A stretch of 64,000 nt of DNA. Source: Nostoc sp. JL33 (GTDB lineage Bacteria > Cyanobacteriota > Cyanobacteriia > Cyanobacteriales > Nostocaceae). A program made the position numbers and the translations under genes. The notes beneath the pieces were generated by a model. It was not told where the DNA came from and did no database searches. It worked only from the letters and a program-made list of their open reading frames with translations. How positions within the stretch are numbered: the first letter of the stretch is position 1; the number at the start of each line of letters is the position of its first letter. The stretch is from assembly GCF_017114985.1 (NCBI RefSeq), contig NZ_JABXKP010000064.1:1-64000 (forward strand), in the 5' to 3' direction. Shown here one piece after another: positions 25,613 through 33,183 of this stretch.

Positions 25613-27890
25613 TCAAAGATTAGTTATCAAATTAGAACCGCGCAGTATTTCAGCTTGTGCATCTTTGCCAGATGAACTATCTTTTATGGGAAATGCACTT
25701 CAGCATCAAGTTGATGTATTTGAACAATCTAAGGATGCAGATATTATCCTTGATTTAGCACCAACTGGTACAGGTAAAACCAACGCAGGACTAACAGTAT
25801 TAAAACATCAGCCAAATAAAAGTGCTGTTTACATTGCTCCAACTAATGCTTTAATTGAACAGCAAACAGAAGCAGCAAAAAAGTTTGTTAGTGATGCTAA
25901 CTTACCTCATATAGTCAAATCAGCTTCTGCTAAAGATATTAAAAGCTGGTCTAACGATAAAGTTGGCAGTCGTTCGGGGGAGAAGCTGTATAACGTATTA
26001 CGGAATCCAGCTACAGTTTTTCCTGATGTTGGGGCTAATACGCCCATTATTTTAGTCACAAATCCTGATATCTTTTACTACGCAACTTTCTTTGCATATA
26101 ACAACCTAGATAGAGGTAATATCGCCAGTAGTTTTTACACCAAATTTTGGACAGTTATTTTTGATGAATTTCACCTCTACGATGCTAAACAGCTAGTAGG
26201 AATGTTGTTTTATCTTGCTTATTCTCAAGTTTTTCGTTTTTTTGAGAACGGACGCAAGGTAGTATTGTTAACAGCAACACCAGAACCAGCTTGTGAATTA
26301 GCATTGCAGAATTTAAAACAAGCTGGTGTGAAGATAGCAAGAATTGATGGAGAAGCAGGTAATACTAATCTTTTACCGTCACAAACAGCAGTTAATCTAG
26401 AATTAAGACCAAAACCAGATAGTAAGGAAGAGTGGTTAACAGAGTTAGTAGCAGAAGTTGTCCAACGTTTTCGAGACAGACCTGATGAAAATGGTGCTGT
26501 AATTCTGGACTCGCTTAATAATATTGATTGTCTATCAACTTTGTTAAGACAGCAAGGACTTGGTGATTACATCGGACGCATTACAGGCCCTGCACCCAAA
26601 AAAGATAGACAAAGGGCTATGCAGCGTCAAATTATTTTGGCTACTAGCACTGTAGATGTAGGATTTAACTTTGAAAGACATCCTCAACCGAAACGGCAAA
26701 ATTTAGATTGGTTGATTTTTTCAGCACGCGATCGCGCCGCATTTTGGCAGAGAATTGGTAGAGTTGGGCGTGTTTTGGGTAAATCTGAAACTAATATTGA
26801 TTCAGAAGCCATTGCTTACTTACCTGCTAACGCCTGGGAAGAAGGTTTAACCTCTCTAGATACTGCTGGGGGACGTACCGCGCTAAAAGACTTGCTTGAA
26901 ACACTTCCCTGTTTAGATAAGCCTTTTTTAAAAGCCTACTGGCGTTCAGAAGCATTTCTAGAAATTGCCCGTCCCTTGTTGGAATTGGAAGAAATGCTTG
27001 AAGGTTTAGCTGAGGAAAAATTGATTTTGGAGTTATTCAATACCCTAAAGTCTATTTTTGAAGGAAACAGAACTTGGGATGATTATCGCTATAGAATGAA
27101 ACTTTTACGAGGTGCTGAAACTATTGCAAAAAAAAGTCTCAAAGAAATCCAAAAGGATTGGAAGTATATCAAAGGTGGTCAAGCATTTGTTAAAACTTTT
27201 ATCAAAGCTAAATTTTCTGAAGATTGGGATGACTTACAAGCTGGACGTACAACTTTAGACGAATACGTAAATTTATTTAACAAAGATGAACAGGCACTAG
27301 CTGAGTTAAAAGAATTTGCTGAAGTTTTTAGTACAAGCTATGCACCGTTATTTGATTTTCGCTCTAGTCTGTTTGAAAGTCTTTCCATTCGTGACCCTCA
27401 TGGTTTTATTCTAGATGAATCGGAGGAAACAAGACTAGATCCTTTTCACCTATTACGCTATTACGAATTTGTCCAAAATGGTGATTATATTGAAATCACC
27501 AGTCGCGCTACTGAAGCTTATCAATTGAGTTTCAGATTGCATTATACTGATGGTAACTGGCAAGAATTTATCAGTACAGAACTGAATAAACTAACAGCTT
27601 TCAAAAATTGCCAAATTATCCGCAGTGCTGGAGGAGCAATACGACCCACACCCCTAATACAAGCTTTTAATAGGCATCTTTTACCAGGAGTAATTATTTG
27701 CCCAAGAACAAATGCTGCTGTTGTTTTTCAATTAAACAAGCAAGGAATTATTTCTTATCCAATAACCATTGTTTGTAATGATATGGAGAAAGAATATAGA
27801 TTCTTTTCAGGCTTGTCAGGAATTTTAACAATGGCAATGAAGTTTAAACAGCTACGTCTTCCAGATGATGAAGTTTTCATTGCTGGATAA
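25605..27890 (+). CDS. cas3: Type I-D CRISPR helicase Cas3' (operon 1)
   Basis: DExH helicase without an HD domain, as expected for type I-D. Walker A is PTGTGKT at residues 53-59, motif II is DEFH at 187-190, motif III is LTATPE, and motif VI lies in the RAAFWQRIGRVGRV region. I chose ATG 25605, which overlaps the end of csc1 by 8 nt (ATGAGTAA); a longer upstream frame would be a csc1 shadow. The 761-residue product is normal. Here cas3 is last in the operon, whereas in operon 2 it is first. A hairpin terminator follows. Confidence 0.92.
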   Translation: MSNQRLVIKLEPRSISACASLPDELSFMGNALQHQVDVFEQSKDADIILDLAPTGTGKTNAGLTVLKHQPNKSAVYIAPTNALIEQQTEAAKKFVSDANLPHIVKSASAKDIKSWSNDKVGSRSGEKLYNVLRNPATVFPDVGANTPIILVTNPDIFYYATFFAYNNLDRGNIASSFYTKFWTVIFDEFHLYDAKQLVGMLFYLAYSQVFRFFENGRKVVLLTATPEPACELALQNLKQAGVKIARIDGEAGNTNLLPSQTAVNLELRPKPDSKEEWLTELVAEVVQRFRDRPDENGAVILDSLNNIDCLSTLLRQQGLGDYIGRITGPAPKKDRQRAMQRQIILATSTVDVGFNFERHPQPKRQNLDWLIFSARDRAAFWQRIGRVGRVLGKSETNIDSEAIAYLPANAWEEGLTSLDTAGGRTALKDLLETLPCLDKPFLKAYWRSEAFLEIARPLLELEEMLEGLAEEKLILELFNTLKSIFEGNRTWDDYRYRMKLLRGAETIAKKSLKEIQKDWKYIKGGQAFVKTFIKAKFSEDWDDLQAGRTTLDEYVNLFNKDEQALAELKEFAEVFSTSYAPLFDFRSSLFESLSIRDPHGFILDESEETRLDPFHLLRYYEFVQNGDYIEITSRATEAYQLSFRLHYTDGNWQEFISTELNKLTAFKNCQIIRSAGGAIRPTPLIQAFNRHLLPGVIICPRTNAAVVFQLNKQGIISYPITIVCNDMEKEYRFFSGLSGILTMAMKFKQLRLPDDEVFIAG

Positions 27891-27935
27891 AGATGATAAG
27901 AAATATCTACCATTCAAATTAGACTGATAATGAAG

Positions 27936-27960
27936 TTTGGTAGACAGGATGTCTACCAAA
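27936..27960. terminator. Hairpin between operon 1 and the convergent DUF2442 gene
   Basis: Perfect 10-bp stem TTTGGTAGAC / GTCTACCAAA with a 5-nt loop, flanked by A/T-rich sequence. It lies between the convergent cas3 and DUF2442 genes, where it could serve as a two-way terminator. Confidence 0.6.
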
Positions 27961-27987
27961 TAAAATTCAATTAATGGTTTTGTAATT

Positions 27988-28281
27988 TCAATCAGCAGAA
28001 TTAGCTGAAATAGCACTTACTTGATATTGTGGAATTGGCTGTTTTGTAATCAAAGCATAAATAACATCTGGGTCTAACTCGGCTCCCGATTCGCATTGAA
28101 TTGTTCCGTATTCAGGGTTGACGCACACTGTAGCAAAGTATTCTTTATCTTGCAGAGGCGCAAATACACCTGTAAATTTAACGATTTTACTAATATCAAT
28201 TACTCCTTCTACGTCATCTTGAAAGCAAATGTGAAGCTGATAGTTTTCTCTTGGTTCAACTGCAATGATATCTTTGAGCAT
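27988..28281 (-). CDS. DUF2442 protein (antitoxin-like) left beside a broken partner
   Basis: A 97-residue DUF2442 protein (opening MLKDIIAVEPRENYQLHICF, ending region GAELDPDVIYALI). DUF2442 proteins are typically encoded next to DUF4160 proteins as a putative toxin-antitoxin pair. The DUF4160 gene directly upstream (28285-28402, 3-bp gap) has lost its middle and is a pseudogene, so this is an apparently orphaned partner. It is on the same strand as the second WYL gene. Confidence 0.8.
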   Translation of the reverse strand: MLKDIIAVEPRENYQLHICFQDDVEGVIDISKIVKFTGVFAPLQDKEYFATVCVNPEYGTIQCESGAELDPDVIYALITKQPIPQYQVSAISANSAD

Positions 28282-28284
28282 GAT

Positions 28285-28402
28285 TTACTCTAATGGGGAG
28301 GTTTTCTGTAAGGTTTGATTGTCTCTAGGGAGTTCCCAGTCTTCCATCAGTTCGGCTTGATGCAAAGATAATAATTCCGAAAAAACGGCTAATTTCTGGC
28401 AT
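28285..28402 (-). pseudogene. DUF4160 gene remnant with internal deletion
   Basis: The minus strand starts ATG with MPEISRFFGIII, the typical N-terminus of DUF4160 proteins. It then jumps, in another frame, to LHQAELMEDWELPRDNQTLQ...SPLE and a stop, the typical C-terminus. The central part carrying the family's HNPPHFH block is missing, and the original frame stops at TAG early. At 118 bp, versus about 240-270 bp for an intact gene, it is a deletion remnant. It ends 3 bp before DUF2442 and starts 4 bp after the WYL gene, so the three probably form one transcript. Confidence 0.8.
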
Positions 28403-28406
28403 TCTT

Positions 28407-29273
28407 TTATTCCCTGGTTTCGATGTCGTATAAATTGCAGAGGGTGAGGAGTTTTTGTTTGAGCCGATCGCGCACATTTTCAGGTAATATCACTACACAA
28501 TCTGGCGCATACTGCATGACTTCGCGGCTAAACCAAAATGTACTAGATACTCGCCTAACAACTCGCCGAACTCGCGCTTTATCTGGTAGCCACTCATTAA
28601 TATTGTCTTCTGGTTTAACTTGATAGGCAAAAGCCAAGCCAGCAAATAGATGCATTTCCACTTCTATCTGGGCCAAATTAGATCGCCACTCACCAGAAAT
28701 TGGCATGACAGCAGCTTCTGTAATCCTGTCTAATCGTAAACTCCAGTTGTGAAGCAGTTCTGGGATATCAAAGTTTCCTTCTGTCTCTTCGCACCAGCAA
28801 TCAAGATATTGCCGCTTTTCGTGGGGTGTAATTTTGGCATAGCGAACGGTAAAATTAAACACACGCTCTGCTGCATCTTGATAGGAAAGCTGAAAGGGTT
28901 GTTCGCGCAAGATGTAGCGGTCTATTTCTAAGCGCCAAGGTGGGGGCAAATTCTCTAAGAAACGTTCAATTTCGCCTCGCAGTGGTAATGATAATTCGCT
29001 GCGTTCGAGAAGTAAGTTTGCAATGATTTGGGCTTGTTCAATTTGCCCGATGTCTGTCAACGCATTGATACATCTATGTAATGCCCTGATGCGTGGTTCT
29101 TTCCAATCGTTATTGTTACCGATGAGTAACTTACGTTGAGCGATCGCTTTAATTAACTTAGAGATGTTAGGCTCCTCTCCCCACATCATACCGAATTCAC
29201 GAGCGATCGCTTCTAGCTCGGCTTTATCACGTTCTGATATCGACAGTGTAATAGATTGACCTTTTCGACTCAT
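28407..29273 (-). CDS. RHH-WYL transcriptional regulator of CRISPR operon 2
   Basis: Paralogue (288 aa) of the regulator at 19189, with the same RHH-like N-terminus (ITLSISERDKAELEAIAREF, NISKLIKAIAQRK) and WYL-like C-terminal half (FNFTVRYAKITPHEKRQYLDCWC). It is divergent from operon 2, and the 320-bp gap between them holds a three-unit hairpin array. The last 20 residues (RDRLKQKLLTLCNLYDIETR) are identical to the paralogue's although the rest is much less alike, suggesting gene conversion of the 3' end. It probably controls operon 2. Confidence 0.85.
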   Translation of the reverse strand: MSRKGQSITLSISERDKAELEAIAREFGMMWGEEPNISKLIKAIAQRKLLIGNNNDWKEPRIRALHRCINALTDIGQIEQAQIIANLLLERSELSLPLRGEIERFLENLPPPWRLEIDRYILREQPFQLSYQDAAERVFNFTVRYAKITPHEKRQYLDCWCEETEGNFDIPELLHNWSLRLDRITEAAVMPISGEWRSNLAQIEVEMHLFAGLAFAYQVKPEDNINEWLPDKARVRRVVRRVSSTFWFSREVMQYAPDCVVILPENVRDRLKQKLLTLCNLYDIETRE

Positions 29274-29380
29274 ATTTTATACGGACACTTTTATACGGAT
29301 ATATCTTGGCAACTTCTATTTTGCATGGCATTATAGGGAATAACAACGAGTTACGGACAGTTTTTAAGTAAAGTGAAAAA

Positions 29381-29530
29381 CTCGCACCAATGGTGCGAGA
29401 AATAGGCTGGAGATGTTTTATACACATCTTAAAAACTGCAACCAATGGTTGCAGAAATTTATGGGTGCTATTTAGCACATATATAAAACTGCCACCATTG
29501 GTTGCAGAAATCGGATTAGATTTACTAAAT
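29381..29530 (+). promoter_or_regulatory. Three-unit alternating hairpin array upstream of operon 2
   Basis: Three units of about 54 bp. Each has a 19-bp palindrome (29381 CTCGCACC-aat-GGTGCGAG; 29436 CTGCAACC-aat-GGTTGCAG; 29489 CTGCCACC-att-GGTTGCAG), followed by GAAAT, then a second smaller hairpin (AGATGT/ACATCT at 29411; GTGCT/AGCAC at 29465; GATTT/AAATC at 29518). Stem bases change together between units 1 and 2, so structure appears conserved rather than sequence. It ends about 64 bp before the cas3 start. It could be a WYL operator array, a structured 5' leader or a Cas6/effector target. Function unknown. Confidence 0.7.
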
Positions 29531-29593
29531 CTGCCATTCTTTTTGCATAAAAATTCCGAGAAATCAAGCATTTAAGATAGGAATTTCAAGGAT

Positions 29594-31726
29594 ATGTCTG
29601 AAAATTACAGTATTAGCCTCAAACCTGTTTATTCTAAAACCGTCCCTACACCTGATGGCGTGAAATTACCTAATGATTGGTCACTCTCTTGGCATCAAGT
29701 GGCAACTCTGGAGGCATTACGCGATCCAAGTATTGAGGTAATTTTCAACACTGCAATGACTGGAGATGGTAAAAGCTTGGCTGCTTATTTACAGGCTATG
29801 ACAAGTAGGACATCTACTTTAGCAATGTATCCAACAAACGAGTTAGCAAGAGATCAAGAAAAACAGGTTCAAGAATACAAAGATATTTTTAAACCTCAGA
29901 AAGATCCACAAATTAATCGCTTAACTGCGGCTATTTTGGAAAAATATATAGCTACTGGTAAACTATCTTCCAAACTAGATGGGATAGAAGACTTTTCTAC
30001 TCAATATGAAATTCTGCTGACAAATCCTGATCTTTTCCACTACATCCATAATTTTTACTACTTGAGAGGAAAAATAGATAACCCTGACAGGTTATTCAGA
30101 CGTATAGATGAAAAGTATAAATTATTTATATACGATGAATTTCATGTTTTTTCATCCCCGCAAGTAGCCAGCGTCATAAATACTATACTATTGATTAAAC
30201 ATACAGGTAGTTATCAGAAAAAGTTCCTCTTTCTTTCTGCTACACCTAACGAATTCCTAAAGAGTTCTTTTCAAAAAGCTGGAATAGAACCGAAGATTAT
30301 CGATCCGGTTGCTGTTGGAGCTTATAAATTTTCATCAGATGATTCAAATGATGGGTGGCGGCAGATTAGTCAACCTATTAACTTATGCTTTGCTCAAGGA
30401 ATAGAGTCTAATCTTAGTTCTAGCTATAAATGGATAGAAGAAAATGCTGAAACGGTGATTTTAAAGTTTTTTCAAGACTACCCTAACAGCAAAGGTGCAA
30501 TTATTTTAAATTCCATCGCAGCAGTTAAAATGCTAATAGATAAGTTAAAACCTATTTTTGAACCACGATGGAAGGTTAGAGAAAATACTGGCTTAACAGG
30601 AGAAACTGAAAAATCTCAATCAGTTGCAGAAGCAGATTTACTTTTGGGTACGTCTACAATTGATGTTGGTGTAGACTTTCGGATTAATTTCTTAGTTTTT
30701 GAAGCTGCTGATGCAGGAAATTTTATTCAACGGTTTGGTAGACTTGGCAGACACAAAGGTTTTGAAACTTATCAAGCTTACGCTTTAATACCTAACTTTC
30801 TTGTTGCAAGGCTATTTACAGATAAATCTCATCCTTTACAAGATGGTGAAACTTATGACCGCATTAGTTTTAAAAATGCCATTGATAAATTTTGGACATT
30901 TAAAAATCAGTTTGAGCGATATCCTCAGCGATGGGGTGGTATACAGTCAGCTTATATCTATTCAAAGCTGCAAGGAAACTATCATATCAAAGAGAAATAT
31001 CCAGAGGTAGCTAAGAAATTTGGTACTAGTGTTCAAAATGCTTTGGGAATTAGCATTAAACAGATGAACGCACAGTTTTATCGCTGTCAGAGTGAAGGAA
31101 AAACAAAAATTATTGATGAGGCTAGAAGTTTTCGGGGAAGTAGCCAGTTAGATTGTGCAATTTATGACTTAACTAATCCAGATGAGCCAGAAGCAGAAAG
31201 ATTTAAAATGTATAATCTTCCTGGTATTCTCAATAACTTTATTTTCGAGTTATGGGATAAAAATAGCTTTATGGAAAAAGCCGAGAAAGCAGGAGTAATT
31301 ACTACTCGCTTTGATAAAGCTTTGTGTTATTTAAAGTTCAAAGGCTATCGGGATGTGCGGGAAGATTGGCACTTCTATTATCCAGGAAATCTAAGAGAAT
31401 TAGCTAAATCTGGTAAGGTGCAAGTTCTACCAGATAAACAACACGAACTACAAGGTTTAGAGATTTCCCAACGATACGGCTACGGTATCAACCAAATTAG
31501 TGATGCTGTGAGTAAACGTAAACTAGTGTGCTTCATTTCAGACCGCGATCGCAACTTTTTACGCGCCACTCTCGGATTACCTATGCATTTTCAAGCTTAC
31601 CCTCTTACTAACGAGCCAGAAGATAAAAGTCCCCGCTACACCATTACTTTTGGACAAGATGCGCTGTTATTGGAAACCTTAACTTGGCATTGGAAGCCAA
31701 AAGACGATGAAGGATGGATATGTTGA
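29594..31726 (+). CDS. cas3: Type I-D CRISPR helicase Cas3' (operon 2)
   Basis: Second I-D Cas3-type helicase, 710 residues, with no HD domain. Walker A is the unusual TGDGKS (residues 56-61), motif II is DEFH in LFIYDEFHVF, motif III is LSATPN, and FIQRFGRLGRH is motif VI. An AAGGA ribosome-binding site precedes the ATG. It is the first gene of operon 2, after the hairpin array. It is highly diverged from the cas3 at 25605, which argues against a recent tandem duplication and for two I-D lineages brought together. Confidence 0.92.
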   Translation: MSENYSISLKPVYSKTVPTPDGVKLPNDWSLSWHQVATLEALRDPSIEVIFNTAMTGDGKSLAAYLQAMTSRTSTLAMYPTNELARDQEKQVQEYKDIFKPQKDPQINRLTAAILEKYIATGKLSSKLDGIEDFSTQYEILLTNPDLFHYIHNFYYLRGKIDNPDRLFRRIDEKYKLFIYDEFHVFSSPQVASVINTILLIKHTGSYQKKFLFLSATPNEFLKSSFQKAGIEPKIIDPVAVGAYKFSSDDSNDGWRQISQPINLCFAQGIESNLSSSYKWIEENAETVILKFFQDYPNSKGAIILNSIAAVKMLIDKLKPIFEPRWKVRENTGLTGETEKSQSVAEADLLLGTSTIDVGVDFRINFLVFEAADAGNFIQRFGRLGRHKGFETYQAYALIPNFLVARLFTDKSHPLQDGETYDRISFKNAIDKFWTFKNQFERYPQRWGGIQSAYIYSKLQGNYHIKEKYPEVAKKFGTSVQNALGISIKQMNAQFYRCQSEGKTKIIDEARSFRGSSQLDCAIYDLTNPDEPEAERFKMYNLPGILNNFIFELWDKNSFMEKAEKAGVITTRFDKALCYLKFKGYRDVREDWHFYYPGNLRELAKSGKVQVLPDKQHELQGLEISQRYGYGINQISDAVSKRKLVCFISDRDRNFLRATLGLPMHFQAYPLTNEPEDKSPRYTITFGQDALLLETLTWHWKPKDDEGWIC

Positions 31727-32046
31727 AGTTGCTGTAACCGCTTACAGCTGCCAATATAAGCTAAAGGAGATGAAAGATGAATTGGCTTAAAAGCTTGAGG
31801 AGAAAGAATTTTGCTCGAAATCAGAAAGCAACAGTGTTTCAATCCCTAATAGGTATTTTAAGCATTTATGCTTATGCAGTACTGCACTGCGTTTCTTTCC
31901 CCTTATATATAGATTACACTATGTTGTTTCTGCCGAGTCTATTCATATAGCTACAGTGACGGCTCAATCATATAGCTACAGTAACTAGTTGATCTTTGGA
32001 GAAGAAGATGCCAAGATGATGAGAACACACCTCATCAGGTATTTTT
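31727..32046. other. Gap within operon 2 (cas3 to RAMA gene)
   Basis: A 320-bp gap, long for an operon interior. It holds an orphan CRISPR-like repeat (31836-31860) and two 14-bp direct repeats CATATAGCTACAGT at 31944 and 31969, 25 bp apart, which could be an operator or promoter region for the RAMA-DUF433-PIN-cas10d genes. No open frame is convincing. Confidence 0.6.
31836..31860 (-). repeat. Orphan CRISPR-like repeat fragment
   Basis: The + strand reads GTTTCAATCCCTAATAGGTA then TTTTA. This matches the reverse complement of the array repeat over its first 23 of 24 bases (one G-to-T change) and then diverges. It lies in reverse orientation to the array 11 kb away. There is no second copy nearby, so this is a stray repeat rather than an array. 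Confidence 0.8.
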
Positions 32047-32553
32047 ATGCACATTCATCTCAATGATGACGATATCTCTCGGATGCCAGAAAGCTTACGT
32101 CATCTGTTTTTAAACTGGCTTCCAGAATACTTAAAGACAAATAACTCGTGGTTTGAGCAAATACCAGTTAATCAGATACGTCAATCGGAAGTATCCTCAA
32201 CGCAGTTATTTCTCAATCTCGAAAATCAAACTCTAGAAGATAAGGCAGACCATTCTCATGTGAGGTTAAGTCAGCTATTCGACGCAGGTATAACTAAGCG
32301 AGGAATGGCTGTTAGAGTCAAACTGAAGCGGGAAGAGGCTAAGAAAAAGGGTCGTGAGTATATCAATAGTCTAGAAATTTCTGCAAGAGGAACTATTGTT
32401 TACGACGGAGAAGAGTTTGATAAACCAAGCCCCTTAGCTACAAAGGTAACGGGTGGTGCAGCTAATGGTTGGGAGTATGTTGAGGTGAAGAAGAACAACG
32501 AATGGATTTGTTTAGATAAATTACGCGAAATCTGGAGAACTACCAATGACTAA
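32047..32553 (+). CDS. RAMA/DUF4357-like domain protein in CRISPR operon 2
   Basis: A 168-residue protein. The C-terminal half (VRLSQLFDAGITKRGMAVR, then ARGTIVYDGEEFDKPSPLATKVTGGAANGWEYVEV) resembles the RAMA (restriction enzyme adenine methylase associated) or DUF4357 domain, found in restriction-modification and other DNA-binding contexts. The first 80 residues are unfamiliar. It overlaps the DUF433 gene by 8 nt. A role in substrate recognition by the I-D system is only inference. I know of no standard I-D component like it. Confidence 0.65.
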   Translation: MHIHLNDDDISRMPESLRHLFLNWLPEYLKTNNSWFEQIPVNQIRQSEVSSTQLFLNLENQTLEDKADHSHVRLSQLFDAGITKRGMAVRVKLKREEAKKKGREYINSLEISARGTIVYDGEEFDKPSPLATKVTGGAANGWEYVEVKKNNEWICLDKLREIWRTTND

Positions 32554-32806
32554 AGATAATTTGCTTTCTCGTATTTCCATCGATCCAAATATTTGTTTTG
32601 GTAAACCGTGCATTCGCGGACACCGGATTTGGGTATCACTAATTTTGGATTATTTAGCTGGTGGTACAACAATTGAAGAAGTTCTTGAAGCTTATCCAAG
32701 CATAGAAAGAGAAGATGTACTAGCTTGCATTGCTTACGGTGCAGAAATGGCGCGGGATGTTTTTGTGGAACTTCCTTTGACAAAAAAAAAGGAAGCAAGT
32801 GCGTGA
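32546..32806 (+). CDS. DUF433 antitoxin-like protein (operon 2)
   Basis: An 86-residue DUF433 protein (FGKPCIRGHRIWVSLILDYLAGGTTIEEVLEAYPSIEREDVLACIAYG). It overlaps the RAMA gene by 8 nt and the following PIN-like gene by 4 nt (GTGA). It matches the operon 1 pair in order and overlap but is diverged in sequence, so it is not a recent copy. Expected role: neutralising the PIN-like partner. Confidence 0.85.
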   Translation: MTKDNLLSRISIDPNICFGKPCIRGHRIWVSLILDYLAGGTTIEEVLEAYPSIEREDVLACIAYGAEMARDVFVELPLTKKKEASA

Positions 32807-33183
32807 AATTAAAGCTAGATGAAAATATCGACTTGCGCGTTGTAACTTTATTGCAATTAGCAGGACACGATGTTGCAACAGTACCAGGACAAGGCTTAAG
32901 TTCTGCACCCGATCCCGAAGTTATTGATCTTTGTCGCCGTGAGAGTAGATGTTTAGTTACTTGCGATCGCGGCTTTGGAAATCGTCTGAAATATAATCCC
33001 TCTAACTATTCAGGAATTGTAATTATTCGTCTAGCCTCTCGCTACACATTTGCTGATTGGCGTGAAGCTATTGAAATATTAATCACTGGGCTAGAATCCG
33101 CCGACGTGATAGGTAAATTATGGATTATTCAACAAGGAAAAATACTCGAATATCAAGCTATTGAAAGCGAGGAAGCAAATTAA
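32803..33183 (+). CDS. DUF5615 PIN-like toxin (operon 2)
   Basis: A 126-residue PIN-like protein: VKLKLDENIDLRVVTLL holds the LDEN acidic motif and LCRRESRCLVTCDRGFGNRL the second conserved block. I chose GTG 32803, inside the DUF433 stop codon; an in-frame start further upstream would add a Cys-rich tail encoded by DUF433 in another frame. The stop codon shares one base with the cas10d start (TAATG at 33181-33185), so toxin and Cas10d translation are probably coupled. The active-site LDEN is more canonical than that of the operon 1 toxin. Confidence 0.85.
   Translation: MKLKLDENIDLRVVTLLQLAGHDVATVPGQGLSSAPDPEVIDLCRRESRCLVTCDRGFGNRLKYNPSNYSGIVIIRLASRYTFADWREAIEILITGLESADVIGKLWIIQQGKILEYQAIESEEAN

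Noticed and set aside
32725..32802. Upstream start for the operon 2 PIN-like gene
   Set aside because: The extra residues (MHCLRCRNGAGCFC) are DUF433 read in another frame; PIN homology starts at the GTG at 32803.
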